59,968 bases of DNA from Stenotrophomonas maltophilia (GTDB taxonomy: Bacteria > Pseudomonadota > Gammaproteobacteria > Xanthomonadales > Xanthomonadaceae), in NCBI GenBank assembly GCA_002387845.1, contig DGLB01000055.1, forward strand, positions 35,527 to 95,494. The letters run 5' to 3'. Shown here one piece after another: positions 52,236 through 59,968 of the stretch (the stretch's first letter is position 1; each line of letters starts with the position of its first letter). The notes under the pieces were generated by a model that made no database searches, had not been told where the DNA came from, and worked only from the letters and a program-made list of their open reading frames with translations. The position numbers were made by a program, and so were the translations under genes.

Positions 52236-53104
52236 ATGAATACTGATCGCGCGCAGATCGATGCATGGCTCAGGGACGCATCGGAGGGACAGCATCTCGA
52301 ATTCAAAGAGGCAAAGACTCAGTACGATTTCGGCAAGCTGCTGAAGTACTGTGTGGCCCTCGGAAATGAAGGAGGAGGCAAGCTGGTTCTGGGCGTGTCT
52401 GACCGCGTTCCAAGAGAGGTCGTGGGAACCATCGCATATCCCGACCTGCAGGATCTGCAGCGCAAGCTCCTTTCCAAGCTCCACATTCGAATCGACGTGG
52501 AGGAGATCTCTTACGAGACACGACGACTGCTCGTACTCCACGTTCCCGGGCGGCCACTGAATGGCGCATTGAGTGTTGATGGGTGCTACTGGATGCGATG
52601 TGGCGAAGACCTGGTCGCCATGACCGATGAGCGCCTGCGGGCCATCCACCTCGAGGGAACCAGCGATTGGCTCGAGCTGGAGGCGATGCGGGTTTCAAGC
52701 CCGGCAGAGGTTACGGCACTCCTTGATACGCAGACATATTTCGATCTCCTTCAGCAGCCTTACCCAACGCAACAGGACTCGGTCTTGGCTCGACTTGCCA
52801 ACGACCTCCCGACTTCCGCATCGGAGAGGTTCGTACGACCTCCATCCTGTTCGCACAGCAGGAATTCTCCGAGATGAGCAAGGCCGATAGGCTTCGCGCC
52901 TGCTACCAGCACTGCTGCCTGATGTATGTGGGGAATCAGAAGATGACCAATCAGTCGTTGCGTGAGCGGTTCCAGCTGGCGGAGAGCAAGTCAGCTACCG
53001 TATCGCAAATAATCTCCGGAGCGCTTGAGACAGGACAGATCAGGTTGGATGACTCGGAATCGGTGTCGCGCCGATATGCCAAGTACATCCCCTTCTGGGC
53101 TTAG
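52236..53104 (+). pseudogene. AlbA/ATPase/winged-helix regulator gene with internal deletion and frameshift
   Basis: The 5' part (52236-52805) encodes about 190 residues of an AlbA_2/Schlafen-like domain: EFKEAKTQYDFGKLLKYCVALGNEGGG. At about 52800-52810 the family would continue with an ATPase-like middle section; instead, in the +1 frame, the sequence jumps to DFRIGEVRTTSILFAQQEF, MTNQSLRERF and the C-terminal RRYAKYIPFWA, the normal ending of these roughly 470-570-residue proteins. About 270 residues appear lost at the junction, and the frame is shifted, so frame 1 stops at 52877. The remnant lies between purH and purD and is less GC-rich than both. Confidence 0.8.
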
Positions 53105-53219
53105 ATCTGCTTCGATACCGCTGTTTAAACGCTAAACCTCGCGACCTGTGCATAACCCTCATTAACCACGTAAAATCAATCACTTGCTCTTTTTAAAGCT
53201 AACCCAGGACTCCCCTTAG

Positions 53220-54506
53220 ATGAAAATCCTCGTCATCGGCTCCGGCGGCCGTGAACATGCCCTGGCCTGGAAGCTGGCCCAGTCCCCCCGCGTCAGCGAA
53301 GTGCTGGTGGCCCCCGGCAACGCCGGCACCGCGACCGAAGGCAAGTGCCGCAACGTCGCCGTCAAGGTCACCGATCTGGACGGGCTGCTGGCGCTGGTGC
53401 AGGCCGAAGGTGTCGAGCTGACCGTGGTGGGCCCCGAAGTACCGCTGGTCGCTGGCGTGGTGGATCGCTTCCGCGCCGCGGGCCACCGCATCTTCGGGCC
53501 GACCGCCAAGGCCGCGCAGCTGGAAGGCAGCAAGGCCTACGCCAAGGACTTCCTGGCCCGCCACAACATCCCCACCGCGTTCTACGCGGTGCACACCGAG
53601 GTGGACGCCGCGCTGCAGTACGTGCGTGAGAAGGGCGCGCCGATCGTGATCAAGGCCGACGGCCTGGCCGCCGGCAAGGGCGTGATCGTGGCGACGACGC
53701 TGGACGAAGCCGAAGCCGCCGTGCGCGACATGCTCTCGGGCAATGCATTTGGCGACGCCGGTGCGCGCGTGGTGATCGAGGAGTTCCTGGACGGCGAAGA
53801 AGCCAGCTTCATCTCGATGGTGGACGGCAAGACCGCGCTGCCGATGGCGACCTCGCAGGACCACAAGCGCGTCGGCGACGGCGACACCGGCCCGAACACC
53901 GGCGGCATGGGCGCGTACTCGCCTGCCCCGGTGGTGACCGACGAAGTGCACGCGCGCGTGATGCGCGAAGTGGTGAACCCCACCGTGCAGGGCATGATTG
54001 CCGACGGCATCCCGTTCACCGGCTTCCTGTACGCCGGGCTGATGATCGACGCCAGCGGCGCGCCGAAGGTGATCGAGTTCAACGTCCGCTTCGGTGACCC
54101 GGAAACCCAGCCGGTGATGCTGCGCCTGCAGTCGGACCTGGTGGATCTGGTGGAAGCCGCAATTGATGAGCGTCTGCATGAGACGCAGGCCCAGTGGGAC
54201 CCGCGCCCGTCGCTGGGTGTTGTGATGGCCGCTTCGCCGTACCCAGAAACGCCGATCACCGGTGACGTGATCAGCGGCCTGGACCAGGTGCCGGCCAGCG
54301 CCAAGGTGTTCCATGCCGGCACCACGCTGGACGCGCAGGGCCAGGTGCTCAGCGCTGGCGGGCGCGTGCTGTGTGTGGCCGCGCTGGGTAACAGCGTCGG
54401 TGAGGCACAGGCCAATGCGTATGCAGGCGTGGCAAAGGTCACGTGGGAACATGAGTTCCATCGTGGCGATATTGGGTGGCGCGCGATTGCGCGCGAGCAG
54501 GCGTAA
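53220..54506 (+). CDS. purD: Phosphoribosylamine-glycine ligase
   Basis: 428 residues from ATG 53220. N-terminal MKILVIGSGGREHALAWKL, ATP-grasp region with IVIKADGLAAGKGVIVA, EEFLDGEEASF and the signature FNVRFGDPETQ are intact. It joins glycine to phosphoribosylamine in purine synthesis. The 115-base gap upstream is AT-rich and probably holds its own promoter; I saw no purine-type operator. Confidence 0.96.
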   Translation: MKILVIGSGGREHALAWKLAQSPRVSEVLVAPGNAGTATEGKCRNVAVKVTDLDGLLALVQAEGVELTVVGPEVPLVAGVVDRFRAAGHRIFGPTAKAAQLEGSKAYAKDFLARHNIPTAFYAVHTEVDAALQYVREKGAPIVIKADGLAAGKGVIVATTLDEAEAAVRDMLSGNAFGDAGARVVIEEFLDGEEASFISMVDGKTALPMATSQDHKRVGDGDTGPNTGGMGAYSPAPVVTDEVHARVMREVVNPTVQGMIADGIPFTGFLYAGLMIDASGAPKVIEFNVRFGDPETQPVMLRLQSDLVDLVEAAIDERLHETQAQWDPRPSLGVVMAASPYPETPITGDVISGLDQVPASAKVFHAGTTLDAQGQVLSAGGRVLCVAALGNSVGEAQANAYAGVAKVTWEHEFHRGDIGWRAIAREQA

Positions 54507-54513
54507 CGATTGG

Positions 54514-54540
54514 AAAGGCCCGGCAACTGCCGGGCCTTTC
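54514..54540 (+). terminator. Rho-independent-type terminator of purD
   Basis: AAAGGCCCGGCA and TGCCGGGCCTTT form a 12-bp stem with a very short loop, eight bases after the purD stop. The T-run consists only of the three T of the stem plus TTCG region, but the stem is strong and placement is ideal. Confidence 0.8.
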
Positions 54541-54551
54541 GCGTTTCAGGA

Positions 54552-54580
54552 TGCAATTGAGCAACGGATGCTCAGTTGCA
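54552..54580. repeat. 12-bp dyad at the edge of the accessory island
   Basis: TGCAATTGAGCA, loop ACGGA, TGCTCAGTTGCA: a 12-bp stem with one wobble pair. It lies between the purD terminator and the end of the minus-strand defence genes. It has no T-run in either direction; it might end the ABC-3C transcript or mark an island border. Confidence 0.4.
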
Positions 54581-54626
54581 GACCATGGCTACCCGTGCGT
54601 ACAGTTCCTGCCCGCAAGCGCCCACG

Positions 54627-54878
54627 TCAGCCTAGGGCGCGGCGAAGAGTTGCTTCCACCGGGTCCAGACAAACAGCAAGGTGCGCACCCTGTGAAAGGG
54701 AAACATTGCGCTCCCTAATGATATCTGCCAATTCCTGCGTTCTATGTCCGTAGTCGTCGAGAAGCAACTCGGTCGTTTCCACGTGCGCACTCAACGCGGA
54801 CGCGGACAAATTACTCAGTCGGTCGGCAGTCACCTCAAAATCACCATGCACGCATCTTAAACAGTCGCCCTTGTTCAC
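54627..54878 (-). CDS. Small hypothetical protein at the end of the ABC-3C unit
   Basis: 83 residues from ATG 54878, overlapping the end of the DUF2326 gene by 38 bases. The sequence has ordinary amino-acid composition (SNLSASALSAHVETTELLLDD, HRTQELADIIRERNVSL) rather than the Arg/Pro-rich look of spurious frames. I recognise no family. It might be a fourth cistron of the defence unit or a chance frame. Confidence 0.45.
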   Translation of the reverse strand: MNKGDCLRCVHGDFEVTADRLSNLSASALSAHVETTELLLDDYGHRTQELADIIRERNVSLSQGAHLAVCLDPVEATLRRALG

Positions 54879-56640
54879 TCTCGTCGTGTAGAGTCACGAC
54901 AATCTCGTCGCTGCCAAATACAGCAGCCTCATCGTCGTGAGGTCGCAAAGGCAGGTCCGAGTCAATCAGCGTGATGATGGGTTGAAGCCCCAATTCGGCA
55001 TACCGGCGAATGACCGCCAGCAGATTCTCTTTCTTGCGATCATCCAGGGACTCGAATACGCCGTCGTGGTAGACAAAGCGCGGAAACTTGTCATCCAAGT
55101 GGGCTCGCAGGACGGCCAAGTCAAAGGCGATGCACAGCAGCTTCCTGTACGTGTGCCCAAGATCGGCGCTGGTTGCGTTGCCTGATTCGTCAAGAATTTC
55201 CGCCCTGAACTCCAAATGCCCCGCCTGGTTCGGCGATACACTCAGCAGCGCCTTTCGATCAATCACCTCTTCGACGATTTCGCTGAAGAACACGCGGATT
55301 GCCGAGAACAAACTGTTCTGATCGGAGTTCTGCTTCTCGACATCCGCCTCGATCTGGGTCTGCAGATGGCCACGCTCTTCGGTCAACGCTCTGATCTCCG
55401 CTCGCAACTCCTGCAAACGATGCAGGAAGCTGCGTTGACGCCCCAGAGAAGTGATGTCAGCGCGTAGCGTCACCATCTCGTCCGAGACCTGCTTGTACTT
55501 GCCAAAGATGTCGGTTCCACTCAGAAATGAAAGCATTTCTGAGCGTTTTTTGCCCAAGTTACTCAGTTCTGCATTGATGCGCTTAAGATCAACTTCGACC
55601 TCTGCGCGCTCTTCCTGCAGATAGCCGCGGCGCTCATCGGTAATTGCCCGATTAAAGGAAATCAACTGCTGGAAGTCTTTCTTGATCTGCCCCTTAAACA
55701 GGACACCGGCTTCCTCGAACAGGCGCTGCGCCTCGTCCGGGTTGAAGAGAATCTGATCCTCTTCTAGCGAATTGATGATTTTCTTCTTGTTCTGGTTGAG
55801 CGAGTAGCGTTCGGCATTGAGCGACGCGATGCGTTCATCAATATCATCGACCAACTCTTTGGTGCTGTCCTTGTCCTGGGCGCGGAAATCGAAGGCGTCG
55901 AGCAGTTTCTGCTTTTTCTCCGCCTCTTTCTGCTTGAGCAACAGGATGCCCTCAATCTTGCTGATGTCCTCAATGGACCCGCCCAGCTCGCTCTTGATCG
56001 TCTGCGCGGTGGACTGCTTCTCCGCAAGCTGCTCCTCCTTCTCGTAGTGCTTCGTCACAAGTTGAGCGTCAAAGCCAAGAACGTGAGCTAGGAATGGCTT
56101 CCAATCCGAATGCGCAGCCGCGAACTTGCGCAGATGAAACACATCGCGGAAATCATCCTGGGAGCGCAGCAGGTAGCCCAAGCCTTTGCGGAACGCCCAA
56201 GGCTTGAGCGCGCGCCAGTCGAGCAATCCATCCAACAGGTCGCGCGCCCGCTCGAAGGGCACATCCTGATGATCCCACTCCGCCAGCGGTAGGCCCGACA
56301 GATCCTGATGTCCGGCCTCGTGGCGCTTGAAGCTGATCTTTGTGGCTTCGCCCACGCCGCGCCGAATCGTCACGAATGAAGCATCTTCCAGCTCAATCTC
56401 TAGGAAGAAGATGAAGTCCTTGAACAATTCGACGTGTTTGAAAAGAAAGAACTTGGGATCGCGCTTGGCAAGGAAGCCAAAGTCGAGCAAGCGCCCAAGC
56501 GTTGTCTTGCCGAGGTTGTGGGTGTCCCTGTTCCGGTTCTCCGGCAGGCGAATTTCAGCCATGACTACGTTAAGGCCCTGGACGAACTCCACAGGCTCGA
56601 ACAAGTCTGGCTTGCTGGAATAAAGTCTAGACAGCTTCAT
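54841..56640 (-). CDS. DUF2326 SMC-like ATPase, ATPase component of an ABC-3C system
   Basis: 599 residues from ATG 56640, overlapping the middle-component gene by 14 bases. Walker A is the variant HNLGKTTLGRLL (GKTT at 44-47). A long coiled-coil with a central break runs at about 195-450 (KEEQLAEKQSTAQTIKSEL, ADITSLGRQRSFL). The DUF2326 C-terminal half has the Walker-B-like FVYHDGVFESLDD and ends with a catalytic region. Such proteins are the ABC ATPase of three-component conflict systems thought to sense invading DNA and license a toxic effector. All parts look intact. Confidence 0.82.
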   Translation of the reverse strand: MKLSRLYSSKPDLFEPVEFVQGLNVVMAEIRLPENRNRDTHNLGKTTLGRLLDFGFLAKRDPKFFLFKHVELFKDFIFFLEIELEDASFVTIRRGVGEATKISFKRHEAGHQDLSGLPLAEWDHQDVPFERARDLLDGLLDWRALKPWAFRKGLGYLLRSQDDFRDVFHLRKFAAAHSDWKPFLAHVLGFDAQLVTKHYEKEEQLAEKQSTAQTIKSELGGSIEDISKIEGILLLKQKEAEKKQKLLDAFDFRAQDKDSTKELVDDIDERIASLNAERYSLNQNKKKIINSLEEDQILFNPDEAQRLFEEAGVLFKGQIKKDFQQLISFNRAITDERRGYLQEERAEVEVDLKRINAELSNLGKKRSEMLSFLSGTDIFGKYKQVSDEMVTLRADITSLGRQRSFLHRLQELRAEIRALTEERGHLQTQIEADVEKQNSDQNSLFSAIRVFFSEIVEEVIDRKALLSVSPNQAGHLEFRAEILDESGNATSADLGHTYRKLLCIAFDLAVLRAHLDDKFPRFVYHDGVFESLDDRKKENLLAVIRRYAELGLQPIITLIDSDLPLRPHDDEAAVFGSDEIVVTLHDESEQGRLFKMRAW

Positions 56641-56875
56641 TTGGCCCCATGTACTCCACGGCGTCGGTCTTGGGGCGATATTCGATCAGGCCCATGAGAT
56701 AGAGAAAATTTAGTGCGGGCAGGAACAGCACGTCCCCGCCGACAACACTCTTCTTCGCAAACCTTCGCAGCACGTCGTACTCATCCACGCGCCGGGCCTT
56801 CAAGCGAGCCAGTAGCAGCAACGAGACGTTGATGACCGTGCGATCAGGATGAGAGTGCTTGGTCGGCCGCAGCAT
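56627..56875 (-). CDS. ABC-3C middle component (small winged-helix-like protein)
   Basis: 82 residues from ATG 56875, overlapping the nuclease gene by 32 bases and the ATPase gene by 14. The end LPALNFLYLMGLIEYRPKTDAVEYMG is the pattern I associate with ABC-3C middle components, which link effector and ATPase. Named from position and this pattern; it lacks other motifs. Confidence 0.7.
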   Translation of the reverse strand: MLRPTKHSHPDRTVINVSLLLLARLKARRVDEYDVLRRFAKKSVVGGDVLFLPALNFLYLMGLIEYRPKTDAVEYMGPNEAV

Positions 56876-57824
56876 CGCCCACCTCCCCGATATCGCAATT
56901 CCAGTACATGTAGAACAGCACGGCGCGAGTCAAGCGCTTGTGGACGTGCTGCCGCAAGACAGGATCGCGGTTGAACAAAAGGTCCACCAGATACTCCATG
57001 ACCTCGTCGAAGGTCTGGTAGTCCTTGCGTTTGGCGATGATCTTGAATTGGAACTCATCGACCACCGACTCGTACATGCGCAGTAGGTCGAGGTTTTCCG
57101 GTGCTGCAAGGAAAGCTCGAATTTGAGCCGTCTCCTTCAGGTACCTCCGCCGCTGCGCCTTGGCGTAGTCGGCACTCATGTTGTTGAGTGCGTTCTTCTG
57201 CTCGTAGGTCACGCGCGCGGTCGGTGGATCGTCCAGCATCGCGACCACGCCGTCCTTCTGGCGCGCCAATGCTTGCACTACTTCGGCTAGGTCATCGGGA
57301 CTGACGATCAACGGTGAATCGACCGGATCAAGGCCTGCCTCCCTCGCGACCTCAGGGAATCGCTTCAGCCAGATTTCCAGTTGCTCCAGTCCGCAGAGGT
57401 AGATCGACGAGGCGGGAATGCCGCATTGAGACGCGATGTATTCGCGTATCTCGGTTTCGGCATTGCCCGCCAGCCGACGGTTGGCGAACAGCATGTAGTG
57501 ATCAAGCTGCTTGGCCTCGCGCAGTTTCTTAACGCGGGGAATTTCTTTCCCCAGCACTGTGTTCGCAGCCGTCGTGCTGAAGAAATCGGACTCGGAAAAA
57601 TTTCGGTTATAGCCGTTGGTATGCTTGGCCTGGACGATGGTTGTCCCGACCCACGGGGCCGTCTTACTTGGGTGCAGTTCCGCCGTTCCAATGAACTTGG
57701 CATCGCGCCCGCCATCAGGCCCTTTTGCGAATCCTTGGACCGAAACCCCAAGCAAACGCTGGCATAGGAGAATGATGAGCGTCTCGAACTGGCCATCGCT
57801 AAGGTCTTCGTATGCAAATTTCAT
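56844..57824 (-). CDS. ABC-3C effector: PD-(D/E)XK nuclease-like N-terminus with C-terminal ABC-3C domain
   Basis: 326 residues from ATG 57824. The N-terminal 130 residues have restriction-endonuclease motifs: Glu14 in the first helix (GQFETLIILL), GPDGGRDAKF (Asp41) and TTIVQAKHTNG (Gln65-x-Lys67). The C-terminal third (LNNMSADYAKAQRRRYLKE, FLAAPENLDLLRMYESVVDEF, FNRDPVLRQHV) resembles the C-terminal domains that mark ABC-3C effectors. First gene of the three; the likely toxic DNA-cutting part. Confidence 0.8.
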   Translation of the reverse strand: MKFAYEDLSDGQFETLIILLCQRLLGVSVQGFAKGPDGGRDAKFIGTAELHPSKTAPWVGTTIVQAKHTNGYNRNFSESDFFSTTAANTVLGKEIPRVKKLREAKQLDHYMLFANRRLAGNAETEIREYIASQCGIPASSIYLCGLEQLEIWLKRFPEVAREAGLDPVDSPLIVSPDDLAEVVQALARQKDGVVAMLDDPPTARVTYEQKNALNNMSADYAKAQRRRYLKETAQIRAFLAAPENLDLLRMYESVVDEFQFKIIAKRKDYQTFDEVMEYLVDLLFNRDPVLRQHVHKRLTRAVLFYMYWNCDIGEVGDAAADQALSS

Positions 57825-57848
57825 TGCGGTTCTGGCTCGCTCGAACTT

Positions 57849-58172
57849 TTAAGCTGCGACCTTGATGCCGGCGGCATGCGCGCGCCGCGCTGGCCGAACG
57901 ACGATTTCGACATGCTGGTCCAGCGAAACAAGCGCCTGCATCAAACGTTCAAGTGAGATGTTTTGCAACTTGTAGCGTCGCACCTGAGACACCTTAGGCT
58001 GCGTCATCCCGGTGATGTGAGCGGCTTCGGTCTGGCTGAGGCTGCGCTTGTCGATCAGCTCGTTCAGTTTGACCGCCAAGACGGCTTTCGCCGACAACTC
58101 TTCCCCGCTGGCGAATCCGAGGTCGGCCAGCACGTTGTCGGTGCCTTGAGGATGGACTTTGCGCGTCATCAC
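57849..58172 (-). CDS. XRE-family antitoxin-like helix-turn-helix protein
   Basis: 107 residues from ATG 58172, overlapping the toxin remnant's stop. The HTH is SQTEAAHITGMTQPKVSQVRR, as in antitoxins paired with Gp49/RelE-like toxins (HigA-like reversed order: toxin first). The C-terminus has an acidic-to-basic tail. It appears complete although its toxin is broken. Confidence 0.83.
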   Translation of the reverse strand: MMTRKVHPQGTDNVLADLGFASGEELSAKAVLAVKLNELIDKRSLSQTEAAHITGMTQPKVSQVRRYKLQNISLERLMQALVSLDQHVEIVVRPARRAHAAGIKVAA

Positions 58173-58526
58173 GATCTCCCGCTCGCACGATATCGGGCGA
58201 GCACTGCCTTTAACCGCTTCTCGATCAACTCTACGTCCTGCTTCGGTGTGGGGATGCCGGACCTAGACTTCTTCTGGAACGCATGGAGCACATGCACCGC
58301 ATCGCCGGCCCATACCGTGTAGACGGCAAGGAAGGTGTCGCCCCGATGTCTTCGTACACCCCGGAACAAGCCCCTACCAGGGCTTGGTTACGCCCGGCGT
58401 ACTACCCAACTGAACGACGAACAGTGTCACACCCATAACTTTCTGTACGGGGACGGAGAACACCTTGAAGTCCTTCTTCGAGGAGCCTTCCCAGAACAGG
58501 AGCTTGTGCTTCTTCGTCATCATCAT
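58169..58526 (-). pseudogene. RelE/Gp49-type toxin gene, broken by a stop and two 1-base deletions
   Basis: The 5' part (58526-58374) reads MTKKHKLLFWEGSSKKDFKV and on to VVQLGSTPGVTKPW, then TAG. The 3' part (58369-58169) reads RGDTFLAVYTVWAGDAVHV, then LHAFQKKSRSGIPTPKQD, the conserved ending of the family. Repairing the TAG to a sense codon, adding one G in the GGGG run and one C before ATCGG gives a continuous frame GL-PGVYEDHRGDTF, as expected. Three lesions argue for decay rather than a single sequencing error. Confidence 0.78.
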
Positions 58527-59027
58527 ATCTGTTCGGGTATAGAAGGCAAGTATGGAAATTGTCGCAATAGCGTTGCGACAATCGAGCCATGAGACTGGGC
58601 GCTCGGATGCGGCAGCGTCTCCAGCGCAACTACGGATAGCCCGGGAAGCCCGAGCTGGATCATGCCGTCGCCTCCACAGAGCGTAGAGCACCCGTGATGG
58701 CCTCCCCCCGGGCTCGCTACGAGCTCGGCCGCATCCCGCACCGGCTTGTTCTCGGTGTGGACGTAGTGCATGAACATTGCCACCGTCTTGTCGCTCGTCA
58801 GCTTCATGCCGATGTTGGTTGGCACGCTCGAATTGGTAATGTCGGTCGTGGCCTGGCAGCGGATACCGTGCGTACCGACATGCGGCACACCTGCGGCCCT
58901 GAGTCCGCGCTTCCAGCCGCCGTAGTGTTCGCCATGCGTTAGATGCCGGGCCGGGTCGTTGGACGACGGCATCAGCCTGCTCGGCGGTCAGTACCCTGTA
59001 CTGGCCCAAGTCGGGCTTGCGGCGTGC
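58523..59027 (-). pseudogene. Tyrosine recombinase (integrase) C-terminal fragment, frameshifted
   Basis: Starting at about 59027 one frame reads DLGQYRVLTAEQADAVV; near 58972 it passes with a one-base shift to SSNDPARHLTHGEHYGGW, then THGIRCQATTDITNSSVP, DKTVAMFMHY and VHTENKPVRDAAELVA. HxxR (HGIR) and the catalytic Tyr (MHYVHTE) are visible, but the core-binding domain and the first Arg region are missing and a stop lies just upstream. Reading continues without homology to 58523. It indicates that an integrative element once entered here. Confidence 0.75.
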
Positions 59028-59178
59028 GTTTTAGAACTTCCAATACGAGCTCCGGATTGCACCTCCAGCCTACCGGGCGGGCCGGGTCCTGCCACGCGTG
59101 ATTCCGCCACAGCCCCTGCGCGTCGCGGAACGTAGGCAGGCCGCTTTCGGCACTGGGGCCGGAACCAGACAGCACCAC
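59017..59178 (-). pseudogene. Sir2 (NAD-dependent deacylase) N-terminal fragment
   Basis: About 54 codons: PRKIVVLSGSGPSAESGLP followed by TFRDAQGLWRNHAWQDPARP, the NAD-binding start of Sir2/CobB proteins. GTG 59178 is the only visible start and homology begins a few codons before it. After codon 54 the sequence runs into the recombinase fragment and the rest of Sir2 is missing. Confidence 0.72.
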
Positions 59179-59384
59179 GATCTTTCTGGGTTGTATCTCG
59201 GGTTTGATTTGGCCCCCTTTGCCAAACGTAACGTTAACTCAGGGGGCGTGCCTACGACTCGGTCATTTATGAGCGGGGCCGCACTCAACGTCGATTTGCC
59301 GGTGCGCAAGAAGCTGCCGGCCAGCGGCCGTCATTACCGGGCTCCCGCCGTCGGTCAGGGTCCCGGGCACATGCACGCAGACAA

Positions 59385-59408
59385 CAAAAAACCCGGCGAT
59401 GCCGGGTT
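59385..59408 (-). terminator. Rho-independent terminator of rpoH
   Basis: On the minus strand: AACCCGGC, loop ATC, GCCGGGTT, followed by TTTTTG. The 8-bp stem and T-run begin 27 bases after the rpoH stop. It also marks the edge of the accessory island. Confidence 0.88.
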
Positions 59409-59434
59409 CTTTGTTTGATGCTTTCACCGCAGAA

Positions 59435-59968
<534 letters not shown>

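Noticed and set aside
53105..53219. AT-rich gap before purD as a possible riboswitch
   Set aside because: No purine-riboswitch core or strong stem could be drawn; it looks like an ordinary promoter region.
59098..59418. A 106-codon plus-strand frame before rpoH
   Set aside because: It overlaps the rpoH terminator and the Sir2 remnant, and its composition is that of a random GC-rich frame. The stretch 59179-59384 holds nothing else I can support.

Overview
The window is high-GC gammaproteobacterial chromosome from the Xanthomonadaceae, most likely Stenotrophomonas or a close relative. Pointers are the prmA, DUF3426, fis and purH, purD, rpoH backbone, several TonB-dependent receptors, a GTAG-type (SMAG-like) REP hairpin, and a type IV secretion effector of the Xanthomonadales XVIPCD class. 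All species statements are inference from gene content; no database was searched.

Layout. 1-6148: end of dsbD and a TlpA-like thioredoxin, then a candidate Fur-controlled pair of a TonB receptor and a PepSY/flavodoxin/ferredoxin-reductase fusion. 6155-10690 (minus): two paralogous NAD(P)-binding NmrA-like proteins around a bestrophin and an Ohr/OsmC peroxidase, a LysR regulator, and a small protein resembling only sigma region 4. 10866-12712: AhpD-like protein, cupin and an ECF41-type sigma factor; a sequence matching the ECF41 promoter lies on the minus strand in front of the small region-4 protein. 12698-20608: M23 peptidase and S15-like hydrolase; mipA with a two-component system; a LysR; a MarR-GNAT fusion with two operator-like dyads. 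20839-30799: second TonB receptor, an exported unknown, a DJ-1/PfpI protein, the long helicase Lhr with a REP hairpin inside its reading frame, and a YdjM-like membrane protein.

30886-34538 is an accessory zone: repeat protein, GNAT, Imm22-like protein, and a lipoprotein/XVIPCD effector pair that looks like an X-Tfi/X-Tfe immunity-toxin couple. 34557-38914 returns to housekeeping (SDR, LysR, aroQ, accB, accC). 38981-42312 (minus) is a three-gene set ending in an exported protein with a C-terminal ADP-ribosyltransferase-like domain. prmA, DUF3426 and fis follow.

44637-50426 (minus) is a tightly overlapping six-gene lipid cluster matching the E. coli ynbABCD set plus a PlsC-like acyltransferase and a small membrane protein; its product is unknown to me. 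purH and purD flank a gene (AlbA, ATPase, winged-helix type) that lost its centre by an internal deletion. Between purD and rpoH, 54541-59380 is a lower-GC island: an apparently intact three-component ABC-3C conflict system (PD-(D/E)XK nuclease, middle component, DUF2326 ATPase), an antitoxin whose RelE/Gp49-like toxin is broken by three lesions, and fused fragments of a tyrosine recombinase and a Sir2 protein. The window ends in rpoH.
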